From Beta vulgaris subsp. vulgaris (lineage: Eukaryota; Streptophyta; Magnoliopsida; Caryophyllales; Amaranthaceae), in assembly GCF_026745355.1 (NCBI RefSeq), contig NC_079206.1, positions 32,552,653 through 32,616,652 on the forward strand: DNA of 64,000 nucleotides, given 5' to 3'. This document shows positions 11,090-21,749 of the stretch, in pieces. Position 1 is the stretch's first letter. Each line of letters starts with the position of its first letter. The position numbers and the translations under genes are program-made. The notes below the pieces were generated by a model. It was given only the letters and a program-made list of their open reading frames with translations. It was not told the DNA's origin and searched no databases.

Positions 11090-11960
11090 TTCGCCTTTTT
11101 GGACCTATTTTGGCCTTTCAAGTTCAATTTACATATTTTTCCACATTTAGCCACATGTTAGGACATATATAGTACTAATACCAACATATATAACCATTAG
11201 AGTCAAGAACCACCATTTCTCATGCTTTGAAACCCAATTTGGGTAAATGAAGGTCATTTAGGACCGATATTAGACTTTCATGTTCATTTTCCTTAAATTC
11301 TCATATTTAGCCACATGCTAAAAACATATATAGTACTAATAGATACATATATAACCATTAGAGTCAAGAAAAACCATTTTTGATGCTTTGGAACCTAATT
11401 TGGGTAAATGAAGGTCATTTAAGGCCGATATTAGACTTTCATGTTCATTTTCCTTGAATTCTCACATATAGCCACATTTTAAGACATATATAGTACTAAT
11501 AGCTACATATATAACCATTAGAGTCAAGAAAAACCATTTCTCATGCATTGAAGCCCAATTGGGGTAAATGAAGGTCATTTAGGGCCGATATTAGACTTTC
11601 ATGTTCAATTTCCTTAAATTCTCACATTTAGCCACATGTTAATACATATATAGTACTAATTGATACATATATAACCATTAGAGTCAAGAAAAATCATTTC
11701 TCATGCTTTGAAACCCAATTTGGGTAAATGAAGGTAATTTCGGGCCGGTTTTTCCTTTTCATGCTCATTTTCCTTACATTCTCGCATTTAGTCACATGTT
11801 AGGACATATATAGTACAATAACAACATATTTAACCGTTAGAGTCAAGTTAAATTATTTTTCATGCTTTGAAACCTAATTTGGGTAAGTGAAGGCCATTTC
11901 GGGCCGATTTTTTACTTCTTACCTCAATTTTCATTAACCTCCGGCACTTAGTCTCATTAT
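11090..11960. repeat. Tandem array, ~160-bp unit, about 5.4 copies
   Basis: The landmark ACATATATAGTAC starts at 11163, 11324, 11484, 11644 and 11804, giving a period of 160-161 bases. Each unit also carries ATTAGAGTCAAG and GGGTAAATGAAGG. A partial first unit begins near 11090. It lies inside the last intron of the Ulp1-like module. Confidence 0.9.
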
Positions 11961-12304
11961 TGACTTCTTATGTGTGTTTCGTTATGATTGTTTTTATAAG
12001 ATGTTCATCAAGGGCAAGCCAAGGGAGGATTCTTTCACCACCTCTGAGATAAACGAGGTTCGGGATTTGCTAGCACGCTACCATACCGACATTTGCATGT
12101 GAGGATGATGTCACGGCTTTGAGCTTTTTTGTTAGGATTATGTTACTAGCTACACTCACTTCATATGTTTATTTTTGATTTTAGTACTTATTTATAACTT
12201 CATTTGTAGTACATTGTCAATATTATATATAATAATACCATTTTGAGAACTTTATACGACGCGTGCGTGAGATGTTTTCTAATTAAGGCAGGTTTAGATA
12301 CGAG

Positions 12305-12305
<1 letters not shown>

Positions 12306-12341
<36 letters not shown>

Positions 12342-12372
12342 TATATTATATATATATATATATATATATTAT
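12306..12372. repeat. (AT)n microsatellite
   Basis: AT repeats with short TATTATATTATAT interruptions. Confidence 0.9.
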
Positions 12373-12407
12373 TTATATATTAAAAACCTAATGTTGTTAT
12401 AGAGAAA

Positions 12408-12618
12408 ACAGCATCAGATTGTACCCACCAGAGGTCCAAAACCTTGGTGCCCAGACCACAATCTGACGCGGTTTATGGAGAAAACCGCATCAGATTATGC
12501 CTTTCTGATGTGATTTTGGACCACATCAGAATGTGTTACACACCTGCTGCGAGCCCACCTGATGCGGACCAAAACCGCATCTGTAAGGCCAGTTTTAACC
12601 GCATCAGGTGGGGTTTTT
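12408..12618. repeat. CACTA-1 right subterminal repeats
   Basis: At least seven CTGATGCGGTTTT-like motifs in both orientations, mirroring 5838-6003. Confidence 0.8.
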
Positions 12619-12798
12619 TCCACTAGTATAGGTACGAAAAAATGTCATAGCCAAACACTTAACATAAATATTGCGTCACAATACATAATTAATATTTAGA
12701 AATACAAAAAAAGTGAAACATACATAGCCAATATAGTAATCCTAATTATTCAACAGTGAATACAATAGGATAAGTAGACTAATACTTTCCTAAAATGG

Positions 12799-13032
12799 TT
12801 AAAAACATCGAAAGTAACCATCATAGTCCTTGAAAAGTGACTCTATTCCACTAACCACTTGATTTGAAACATGTTGTACAAGCTCAAATTGGTAACGTAC
12901 ATGCATGATTTGAGCTATGTAACCAACAATCCCATGTCCATTTGCATCTAAATTATCCAACTCTCTTGTAATATCCTTAATCTTCTCCTCATAATTTGAA
13001 AACGCTTCAAGAAGTGAATTAGTTGCATCCAC
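12799..13032 (-). CDS. Unknown 77-residue ORF
   Basis: ATG at 13032. The protein is helical and charged, with a coiled-coil-like N-half ('EEKIKDITRELDNL') and an aromatic end ('DYDGYFRCF'). It is not recognised. A diverged match to its 3' end lies at about 5690-5790, beyond CACTA-1, on the same strand. It may be the last exon or a fragment of a larger gene duplicated or split here. No splice partner was identified. Confidence 0.3.
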   Translation of the reverse strand: MDATNSLLEAFSNYEEKIKDITRELDNLDANGHGIVGYIAQIMHVRYQFELVQHVSNQVVSGIESLFKDYDGYFRCF

Positions 13033-13280
13033 ATAATTCTACTCTAGAATCCATGGAAAAGAAGGGAAATTCGATGCTTATAGAAAATTGGAGGTAGAAT
13101 ATGCCTTTAGAAAATATGAAGGAAAAGAGATGTAAGTGAAGTGAATAAAATGAGGTCATAAGCATATTTATTGGACAAAGAATTTCGACCATACTATAAA
13201 AAACCTTATAGGTTGGTTATTCACGTTTAATATATGGTTGGGGTGTCTGACTATGTTTAATGTGTCCATTTAAAAATTAT

Positions 13281-14362
13281 AGTATATGTAAGAGTTGGTG
13301 GTTGAAATAAGAATACCATATATGTAAAGCATTAAAAATTCCGGACATATATAATTGGAAGAGGGAAGGCAAAACCAATAGCTTGATTGTTCACATTAAA
13401 TAAATGGGAAAATTCCTCAGGTACCCCTGAGGTTTGGCGTAATTCCCAAATTACCCCCCACATTTGGGGAATTCCTTAGATACCCCTGAGGTTTGTGTTT
13501 GGGCTCAAGATACCCTTACTATGGACGGAATCCTAACGCCGTTTGGTTTTCCTTCTCTCTTTCCCTAATTTTCTCTCTCCTCCCATTCCGCCACCTACTG
13601 CCAAACCCCCCCTCCCTCACTCCGGCGCCTACGACCCTACCCCCTCCCTTTCCCATTCCCGATTCCCTTACCCTCGACGTTGGCGCCGACCAGAATAGCA
13701 GAGCAGCAGCCTAGGGTGGTGCCTAGGGTGGTTTTGAGGGAGGGTTAAAGGGTTTGGGGGCGGCGTATCTGGGTGGGGAAGGGGAGGGGGTCGACTCACG
13801 ATGGGAGACACGCAAGGGGTGCCATTTTCGATAGGGGGAAAGGGGGGAGGGGTGGTGTCGGGGTGGCTGGGGTGGGGGAATCAAGAATGGGGAAAGGGAG
13901 GGCTAGGGTGGGGTGTCGAGGGTGGGGGAAAGGGAGATGGTGGGGTCGCCGGCGGGTGCTGCTGTTCTGGCCGGCGAAGGGAAGAGGGTGGGTTTGGGGG
14001 GTGTTGTTGTTCTGGCAGGCAAAGGGAAGAGGGTAGGGTCGCCGGCGCCGAAGTGGGTGGTGGTCGCCGGCTGTAGGACACCGGTTGGGGGAGAGGGGTT
14101 GGCAATGGGTGGGCGAATGGGAGGAGAGAGAAAATTGGGGAGAGAGAGATGGAAAACCTAACGGCGTTAGGGTTCCGTCCATAGTAAGGGTATTTTGAGC
14201 CCAAACACAAACCTCAGGGGCATCTAAGGAATTCCCCAAATGTGGGGGGTAATTTGGGAATTACGCCAAACCTCAGGGGTACCTGAGGAATTTTCCCATA
14301 ATAAATTAGTATATGTAAGAGTTGGTGGTTGGAATTAAGACTTACAATACATATATAAAGTA
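13281..14362. repeat. Direct repeat of ~50 bp bracketing the MULE-like element
   Basis: AGTATATGTAAGAGTTGGTG and the following bases occur at about 13281-13331 and again at 14308-14362. They lie outside the element at 13406-14297 and are too long to be its target duplication. Confidence 0.7.
13406..14297. mobile_element. MULE-like MITE with ~200-bp terminal inverted repeats
   Basis: The left end GGGAAAATTCCTCAGGTACC is inverted at the right end. The match runs about 140 bases strongly and continues more weakly to about 200. Flanking 9-mers TAAATAAAT (13397-13405) and ATAATAAAT (14298-14306) agree at 7 of 9 positions, suggesting a decayed 9-bp target duplication as in Mutator-like elements. 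The interior is C/T-rich on one side and G-rich on the other, so long Pro- or Gly-rich frames appear on both strands. No transposase. Confidence 0.75.
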
Positions 14363-16203
14363 CTTACATACTATAGTTTTCAACTATAAAATTCATATCA
14401 TGAAAACATTAAAAGTGCTTAATTTAATAACGTATGTGAATTACAAAATTACAATAACATGTCATATAATCAAAATTTATATGGATATAAGTAAATCGCA
14501 ATATTCATAAAATCATAAAAATTGAGATTATCAACTTACAAAATAGTGTTTCTCTCATTTATTGCATAGAAAAGTGTTTATTCATATTTTTTAAAAAAGA
14601 ACTAACACATTAGCTAATAAACTTTAAATGAATCCACCATTGTCCTTCTACTTCATCACAGTGAAGAAAAATCGAACTTCTCAATCGCACTTGCAATCAT
14701 AACAGTCCAATCTATCATAATCATTAGCCACGGAATAATAATCTTGTATATCTCACATGTCGCCCTTCATATGATTTTTTTCATTGGTCTGAAAAATAAA
14801 TGGTGGCTTGTTTGCCATGTCTGATCTGTTTCTTATGCAAATAGTCTTTAACATTATCGTAAAGATCCCTCCACATTTAATAACCCCTAAAAAAGTGAGC
14901 GTCAACTTGTTTTGTCTAAACTTTTTAATCTTATTCATTACATTTTTATGAGCTTATTTTGTCAGAAATGAGACAGATTAAGTTGAAGTGGTCTGGCCTT
15001 TATATGTTATTTTTCACTTTTTCACCTAATTTAATTTCTTGTTGCATATATTGTCTCTCGTATTCTCTCAATTTAACCATGTTTTTCTTTTCCTTTTCAG
15101 TTTTTTATTGTATCATTGGTTAATGGATATGATTTCTTCTAACATAAATATAGCCTACCCCATAACACTTTGGAACTAAGACTTAGTTGTTGTTGTTTTT
15201 ATTATATATAGTCTCTCATAATAATCTTGGCGTGTTATTTTTTTTATTTCTTGTCGGAATTTATACATCATCCATTCGTCCTAAAAGTTTTAAATTGTTT
15301 GGACACCCTATAAGAGAGTTTTTATTTTAAGTGTTCTAGAATTGCTTGATGATTGTGAAGATGCCACGTAGATTTAGGATTTTGCTTTAGATAATCATAT
15401 AGATCGTTACCTTCTTGTCCCAGAATATTAACTTCAATACAATATGCCAATAATTAATACTTTTTTTCCCTTCTATGACCCACATAACTATTTTTCCTAA
15501 AAAAACATATTTAAAAAGTTAACATACTTAAAGACGATTTTTTTATTTATTTAATAAAATCAAATCAGTTTCAACCAAGAGAAAGAACATAAATTTACTT
15601 AAATAATGATTTTATGGCCTTAGTCATTTTGGGGATTATTTTAGTTGATTTGAGAAAGATTATTCCACAAATATTAATTATGCGTCATTTTCAAAAGTTA
15701 ACATATTTGAGTTGAAGTAATATAATTATATGGATAGTCTATGGTAATAAATAAATTGACTCATGTAAACTTTGGGGTAATAGACCCGAAAAAGAATGAT
15801 GATCATAAAGTTGGTTGATCATATCTGATTAGTTGCCAATTAAATGGATTTGTACCCTCGACCTTGTTGATTTTTCTTAATCTATATTATTCTTCTCCTT
15901 GGTTTTTGAAAGTTAACGTACTTGATATGGGATAATATATAATATTGTGGAAATTATATGGCAACACTTTGTAAGTTATTTATGTTGCGGAAAATAGGGC
16001 CGATAAATATTAATCCCATAATTTGTTGGCAAATATTAATTAGTTGCTAAATTTTTTTATTTAGGATCATGATTTGCTGATAAATACTCATAATACTAAA
16101 TTTATAATTTATAATTATAAAATAACAAACTTTGTAATTATCGAATCTAATTGGATAGCTGTTAAATGAAAATTAATTGAAATTAGACATTAAATAAGTG
16201 AAA
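14363..16203. other. AT-rich spacer; possible diverged Helitron 5' end
   Basis: No gene supported. About 15300-15405 resembles 19173-19276: both have GGACACCCTATA, a GCCAC(G/A)TAG block, GATTTAGGATTT and an ATATAGAT end. Read on the minus strand this looks like a Helitron 5' terminus (TCTATAT...), but no matching 3' hairpin was found here. Confidence 0.4.
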
Positions 16204-16441
16204 GTATTGGGTCAGACCGTCTGACGTATTGTTTATTGTCAGACGGGCTGAGCCCAATACATTTTCTCTCTGCTCCACTTTTTAGGTCACATTCTCTCTC
16301 CTCTTTCTTCTTCTTCTTCTCTGGATTTTCATATAATCCACCCACTTTCGATTCTTGAGCTGCAATAATTTCATAATCTACTTTTATAATCCAAAAACCA
16401 ACTCCTTGGAAAAGAAAGGTATGGTCAAAGTGTTGTAAAAA

Positions 16442-16648
16442 ATGGAAGAAATCATTGGAGATGACCCATCCACTGAGGAACATTACGGGAAGCTTGCTGA
16501 CGAGATTCATGAGAAGATTAATGATCTTATGAATTCTCCAAAGCTATCCTCTTATGCTACGTGGGCTGCTGCATTTTCATCGAAGGATGATTTATCATGG
16601 AACCAAGTTCGTGAAAGAGAAGACCCCGTCCAGTGTAGACGCAAATAA
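16442..16648 (+). CDS. 68-residue ORF, candidate captured exon
   Basis: ATG after a CT-rich leader. The product is acidic and helical at the start ('STEEHYGKLADEIHEKINDL') and then ordinary in composition. It is not recognised. Position inside inverted ends, with a UTR-like leader, is what gene capture by a Pack-type element would leave. It is too short to be sure it is translated. Confidence 0.35.
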   Translation: MEEIIGDDPSTEEHYGKLADEIHEKINDLMNSPKLSSYATWAAAFSSKDDLSWNQVREREDPVQCRRK

Positions 16649-16837
16649 AATGCTAACAGAAGGAACAGAGAGGGAGAGAAATCAGCAGATCCCGCGAGTA
16701 GCTTATTTTTCTTGCCATTGAAATTCTTAATCTCAGTCTCCATTCTTTATTGATCTAACAAAGAAGAAAAAAATCAGCTAAGAGGAATGAAGAAGAAGGA
16801 GAAAGTGAGAGAAAGCAGAGGTTGGTGTTTTGTTTTT

Positions 16838-17230
16838 CAGTTGGACTTTGTTTTGTTTCAGTTGGACTTTGTTTTCTTTCAGTTGGACTTTGTTTTCTTT
16901 CAGTTGGACTTTGTTTTCTTTCAGTTGGACTTTGTGTTTCTTTCAGTTGGACTTTGTTTTGTTTCAGTTGGACTTTGTTTTTTTTCAGTTGGACTACCTG
17001 AAAAAAAATGAAGACTACCTGAAAAAAAATGAAGACTACCTGAAAAAGAATAAAGACCAACTGAAACCCAAAGTAAGTCTAACTGAAGTACAAAAACCAA
17101 CTGAAAAAAAAAGAAGACTAACTGAAAACAAAATGAAGACTACCTGAAAAAAAAAGTAAGACTACCTGAAAAAAAAAATAAGACTCCCTGAAAAAAAATT
17201 AAGACTAACTGAAAAAAAAATTGGAACCAC
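16838..17230. repeat. Two opposed minisatellites (~20-bp units)
   Basis: 16838-16996 has about eight copies of TTTCAGTTGGACTTTGTTTT. 16995-17230 has about ten copies of a related unit in the opposite orientation (GACTACCTGAAAAAAAATGA). The two arrays meet head-to-head and could form a hairpin. The repetitive ORFs here are artefacts. Confidence 0.85.
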
Positions 17231-17280
17231 CTGAAAGTCGTCCGACCAAAGATTATGGTCGGACGAGTCCGACACAATAC

Positions 17281-17795
17281 GTTCTCTTAAACATAATATT
17301 AAAAATGATGCAAATAAAATCATATATAATCGATGTTATTATTCGAGAAAAAAAGTGACATATATGTTGTCTAAATAGATATATTATACTAACTCTTCCT
17401 CATGCAAATGATTTCTTGAACAAACTTTTTTCATCTTGTTACCTAGAGATACATCATAATATGTATGTGTCGCTGAGATAATTATAAAAATAATGCTTAT
17501 TATTTATATATAATATACAAAATTATGTTTACAATTATATAAGAAACACAAACACGTAAACTAAAAATTCTTACTATTCGTTCTAGCATTTTTATATATC
17601 ACATGATCACAAGATAACCACCATATATCTCTTTCATTTATATCGTATCTAGTAATCTATTTTTATTTCTTTCTCTTGAACCCATCAATTTCCTGTTGCA
17701 TAATTGTTCAACCTTTTCCTTAATCAAATCTTTTTAGAATGATGTCCATTTGATTATCTAAAAAGCAACCCAAATACCCAATTATTATTAGCACT
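17281..17795. other. AT-rich spacer
   Basis: No gene or repeat recognised. Confidence 0.5.
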
Positions 17796-18086
17796 TCACA
17801 TCAATAGTGCAATCCGACACAAAAGGGCAAGTCTTATGATCATATAACCACTTCCACAAGCATAACCCATGAGACTTATACATGCATGCAGTTGCACGAA
17901 CATCATCTGCAACCTCAAATTCTTCCAGAAAAACCCCACAAGCTTCTCCCTCTCTTCTTCAGACACTACCACTGGCTTCATTGCCTCTTCGCGGGGGTCT
18001 ACCGACATATCATTCGCCATGATCTTTGATTTGTTGTAGAAGAACTCGAGGTTTTCCTCGAAGTCTCGGCCACTAGCTTTTGCTCT
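17796..18086 (-). CDS. Unrecognised ORF with two overlapping protein-like frames
   Basis: From ATG 18020 a charged N-terminus ('EEEREKLVGFFWKNL') is open. The upstream codons are also open in the same frame to about 18086. After 'FFWKN' the other frame gives a more protein-like sequence ('EEFEVADDVRATACMYKSHG', then 'CLWKWLYDHKTCPF') ending at a stop near 17790. A single frameshift or a missed splice would join them. No family recognised. It may be a decayed gene fragment. Confidence 0.35.
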   Translation of the reverse strand, partial: RAKASGRDFEENLEFFYNKSKIMANDMSVDPREEAMKPVVVSEEEREKLVGFFWKNLRLQMMFVQLHACISLMGYACGSGYMIIRLALLCRIALLM

Positions 18087-18099
18087 TTGCCCATAAATT

Positions 18100-20877
18100 A
18101 TCAGATATAAATAACCAAATTAAAAAGGATAAAGTTGTTTTGGTTTCAACTGAATTAGAAGATATAAATAACTAAATTAGCATATTATCTCATCCTCATA
18201 GTTTCATATTTTCATATGGGTTCCAACTTCCAACCTTGTTTTGGTTTATGCTTGAAGGTTTTAAATGCCGTCTTCGCTTTCTTATTCCACCGGCGCTGCT
18301 GCATTGTGTCGTCATCGCAGCTGCTATTGTGTTGCAGGTTGTTATGAATTTTTGGCGTTGCTGCTTCGTTTTCTCTCTTTCTTTGTGCTTCATCAAAGGT
18401 GATATCTTTGGCTCTGGCATTAGTTGTTACAGTGTTGATCGTGATTCAAAATTGACTCCTTGGTTGTCTCAATTGCTCAATCGATGGTTGTCTTGGTGGT
18501 TCGCTATCCTTCCATCTCTTATGCTGCTCTTTGCGTGTTCTGCCACAAGAAGTTGCTGTAGCCATGAGTGCGGTGGTTGTCTGCTCCCCGCTGTTGTGCT
18601 CCTCCATCCGATTTTTCGAATATGAATGGTTTTTCAAATTCTAAAATTTGATTTAAATAGATGTTGTAACTAGTTCAATGCCTCGTATTGTGCCTAAATG
18701 ACACGTGAAGTATGTGAGATGGGATTACTCCCTAAATAGGGAAATATGTGAATCAATTACTTCCTCAATTCTAGATGGAGATTTACCTAAATCAGGGAAA
18801 TATCTTTCGAGAATCATGGTGATTACTCGATTTAACATTTTCGGCAAATTAACAGTCCAAAGATTACGCCCAATATAGAGATGTTTTTTTAAATTAGTAA
18901 CGATTTGAAAATAGAAAATTAATCAATACACGAAATTATGGTTAATTGTCAATCAACATAAATCATGCATGATCGATAAATTAATTTCATTACCATATTT
19001 GAATTACCATAGAAATCTGAGATTTAGCCAATATGGGAGTCAATAATTTTCAGCCAAATTTAAATGGGGATTGGAGATCATGATATAACTTGCCATATTT
19101 AATCCATAATTTACGCAAATTAATTCCTAAAACTTTAAATTTTCGGATGCACTAAATCACAAATACAAGTGGACACCCTATATGATAGCTTTGATTTGGT
19201 TGTGCTCTACATTTGCTTGGTTAATATGAGCTTGCCACATAGGATTTAGGATTTGGCTTTTGATAATAATATAGATAAAAGGAATTATATTTGAAAAATT
19301 GATGCCAAGATCCTAATTATGCACCAACATTTTTTAAAGTCTCAACTATCTATTAACCTACCAAATTCTAACTTTGAGCGAACCCTTCAGGTCAGTGCCT
19401 GCAATCACAGGTTATATGTCACGTGATCTCATTAAAAGGTCACGTGACAATCAAATAGTCCAATTTCATTGTTCTTTTCTTTTGGGATTCTTTTTTCACT
19501 CCTCTTTCTGCTTCGTCCTAAGCGCTTCTTCTTCGTCTTAAGCTTCTCTATTTAGTTCAAAATTCTTCTTCGAATTGTTATATGTAAGCTTAATAACTAT
19601 CTTTTTTTTTAAAAGAATCAATAGCTATCTATTGATGGAATAAAGATGCCTAGATTTAGAAACTTACAACACCCTCTTTAGCGATTCCCCTTTCTTCTTC
19701 TGCCTCTTACCTGCCTAGATGCTTCCCATATTTCAACCCCTAACACCACTCCTTTCTTCTTCCTCCTTATGAAACCTAAAAGAAACTTATAGATCACCTC
19801 TAATTTATTATTACTTGTTGTTATCCCGTGCTAAAGGTAGCATAAGCAGTAAATTTAGATACGCACGATCCCGCAAGTTTTATATACACCTTGTACCCCC
19901 AAAAGATTGCAATTGTTACAGCTAAGTGCCTTAACAATCTTTTATTCATACCACATCTCTAATGGACTATTTTAGATGAGAAATTAAGTATGTATTTATT
20001 TTATGAGATCGGTAGGACACCCGAATATAAACCCTTATAGCAATTATATAAGAGATAATGATGGTTGCAAGTAGCGGTCCGGAAAACCCGATCATTTGAC
20101 CCATCAACCTGGTATAAGAAACTGGGTAATTATTCTAAAACTTTGATCTTAATGGGTTGTGTACCCGACCCGACAAAAGAGGCAAGAAGCGAATTGGGTA
20201 ACGGGCCGCCTGTTTTGGTTAAGCGAATCCCCTGGGATTCGGGGTGGTACTCCACTCAGCTACCACCTCTACCTCGTACATATTATTATGTTGAGAAACT
20301 CGTATTAGTAATTAGACTTTTGATATTTATACATTATTTGGATCAATTAAAGTGAATAAACATATTCAAGGCCACTCGATTCGTTAATTATATAAAAATG
20401 TGCATATTATATGGATGTTAGAGGGTATAGCAAGCACAATTTATTGTATTGCTGTGAATATATTTTGGCACAAGCACTGATATCGGGAAAAATAAGGTAT
20501 ATATGCAAAAAGGGTGCACATAATTAGTGACTACAAAAATGACCATATAATTTGATGCGAAAGAGATCTGTCGAAAGTATATATATAAAAAGTATGAGGC
20601 GCCTCTATAGGTTGAAATTGAGTCGGCTAAAAGCGTCGCAATTTAATTAGTGACAACAAAAGGCGTTAGAATTGGTTACTAGAGAGACCACGAAAACGTC
20701 AAAATTGTACATATATATACAGTATAAAGTGTCCCTATGGATTAAAACAATGTCGCCCAAAAGCTTCACAATATATCGTCGCCTAAAATAATGAAGCTTT
20801 TGTAAAGCATCACTCAAAAAATTGTCACGCTTTTTGGCGCCAAAAATTGACCGAAAAAACGTCATAATTGGTCGTGA
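18100..20877. other. Spacer with weak promoter-like and transposon-like traces
   Basis: 18196-18640 is open on both strands but matches nothing I know. 19173-19276 resembles a Helitron 5' end on the minus strand; a possible but weak 3' end (CTAG) lies at about 18670. 20065-20355 is an ORF with no motif. 20520-20877 has repeated GTCGC/GCGTC and AGTGACNACAAAA motifs, like a worn subterminal repeat region of a DNA transposon. Confidence 0.4.
19418..19448. promoter_or_regulatory. Paired G-boxes
   Basis: GTCACGTGA at 19418-19426 and GGTCACGTGAC at 19438-19448, with their cores about one DNA half-turn off phase at a 21-bp spacing. A CT-rich, 5' UTR-like stretch (19480-19560) follows. No coding region follows, so any function is unproven. 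Confidence 0.4.
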
Positions 20878-21641
20878 CAGCTTTAAAAGGAGTTAACAAG
20901 CTACTTATTCCAACAAGATGTATCTTTATTTCAGGAAGCACATTGTCTTGGTTACTCCATAGTTAAGCGTGCTTGGTTGGAAGTAGTCCAGGGATGAGTG
21001 ACTTCATGCAAAGTTTCTCGGGGTGTGTATGAGTGAGAACAAAATGCGTCGGAAGAACTTGTGTTAGTTATTGAGGACAGTTGTTGGCCCCAAGATACGC
21101 ATTGGTGTTAATATACTCGACTTTGTATGGGTCGTGAATTACAAATGGTATCAGAGCAATCCTTCTACCGCATGATGATTGTGTGGATAATTAATCCAGG
21201 GTTAGTCGCTTATCGAGGGAGGATACTGGGGCTATTATTACCGCTTGCATGTCGAATATGTGATTAGTTTCCAGGCTGGGACGACCCACAAGTCGTATGC
21301 CGAAATATGTGGAGTTCTTATGCACAATGAGGACGTTGATGTCCTCAAGTGGGGGTGTATGTTATACCCCTCATGATTGCTTTACAGAGATTTAGCAGGC
21401 TACTCATTCCAACAAGATGCATCTTTCTTTCAGGGAGCTCATTTCCTTAGTTACTTCGCAGTTAAGCGTGTTTGGCTGAGAGTAGTCTAGGGATGGGTGA
21501 CCTCATGGGAATTTTCGCAGGGTGCGCATGTGTAAGGATAAAACGTACCGTAAGAACTTGTGCTGGTTATTGAGGACAGTTGTTGACCCTGGATGCGCAT
21601 TGGTGACGATAGACTCGACTCCGGAAGAGTCGGGTGTTACA
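20878..21641 (+). mobile_element. Cassandra TRIM retrotransposon, copy A (5' truncated)
   Basis: LTRs are at 20878-21143 (start lost) and 21356-21641, the latter running from TGTATGTTATACCCC to GGGTGTTACA. Each contains a 5S rRNA-like segment (about 20950-21030 and 21455-21530) with AGTTAAGCGTG, GGGATGGGTGACCTC and related conserved blocks. The primer-binding site TGGTATCAGAGC (21146-21157, tRNA-Met type) follows the 5' LTR, and a G-run precedes the 3' LTR. The internal region is only about 210 bp with no coding capacity. 5S-derived LTRs plus a tiny interior are the hallmark of Cassandra; mobilisation depends on other elements. Confidence 0.92.
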
Positions 21642-21749
21642 AATGCTAACACGTCATCCTTTTATAAACATAATAAAATCAAAATAAAACATTTTATTAA
21701 AGGAAAAGGCAATATCGAAAATATCGCCAGACGGATATGTCACTCTAGA

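Larger units (their letters stand above)
8357..12102 (+). pseudogene. Ulp1-like (C48) protease module of CACTA-1
   Basis: Exon-like pieces are: 8357-8750 (Lys/Ser-rich, then 'LEVKLGTTEFNYHEEASTW'); 8834-9005 (ending 'KFIFAPCFEE'); 9109-9219 with catalytic His 9112-9114 in 'AHWSLLVISP' and Asp 9163-9165 in 'YQFDS'; 9305-9350; 9448-9530 with 'CAQQPGGTESGYYVLRFM'; and 12001-12102, the C-terminal 'TTSEINEVRDLLARY'. The order matches the Ulp1/SENP-like domain often encoded by plant CACTA elements. The nucleophile position reads Ser (TCT 9475-9477) where CACTA-2 and CACTA-3 have Cys. Stop codons occur near 8488 and in place of a Cys in 'NVS*IQAF'. The final intron of about 2.5 kb is filled with inserted repeats. 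Not functional as a protease. Confidence 0.8.
5807..12628 (+). mobile_element. CACTA-1: En/Spm-type DNA transposon, defective
   Basis: The left end reads CACTAGTGGAAAAAACC. The right end is its inverted copy, with the last base G changed to A. Both ends are flanked by the 3-bp target duplication TAG (5804-5806 and 12629-12631), as expected for CACTA elements. Subterminal copies of a CTGATGCGGTTTT-like motif occur in both orientations at each end. The plus-strand interior has a leader with a hairpin, a TnpD N-terminal domain and an Ulp1-like module. The transposase core is missing between about 8300 and 8350, so this is an internally deleted derivative. The interior also hosts a SINE, a hAT-type MITE and tandem repeats. 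Confidence 0.9.
16204..17280. mobile_element. Fold-back element carrying a gene-like 5' region (Pack-type candidate)
   Basis: The left end GTATTGGGTCAGACCGTC matches the inverted right end GTATTGTGTCGGACTCGTC. Each end has a second, nearby inverted GTC(A/G)GAC pair. Inside, a CT-rich stretch like a 5' UTR leads to an ATG (16442), followed by two opposed minisatellites. I could not find a clear target duplication, so the superfamily is open (MULE is possible). Confidence 0.5.

Noticed and set aside
10553..11172. Ser/Asp/Ile-rich ORFs on both strands
   Set aside because: They arise from the GGATCGGAT repeats of the hAT-type MITE.
13493..14239. Several overlapping Pro-rich and Gly-rich ORFs
   Set aside because: They mirror each other across strands in the inverted, GC-skewed interior of the MULE-like element.
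16755..17147. Repetitive ORFs of QLDFVFF / SPTERKQ type
   Set aside because: Translation of the minisatellite arrays in both directions.
18236..18637. 129-residue hydrophobic ORF and its antisense partners
   Set aside because: Open on both strands with no family resemblance; cannot tell a gene from chance.
20065..20355. 96-residue ORF as a gene
   Set aside because: No recognisable domain, no promoter or splice context; composition like worn repeat DNA.
20950..21030. Functional 5S rRNA gene
   Set aside because: 5S-like blocks are partial and diverged and sit in LTRs with a PBS between them, so this is Cassandra.
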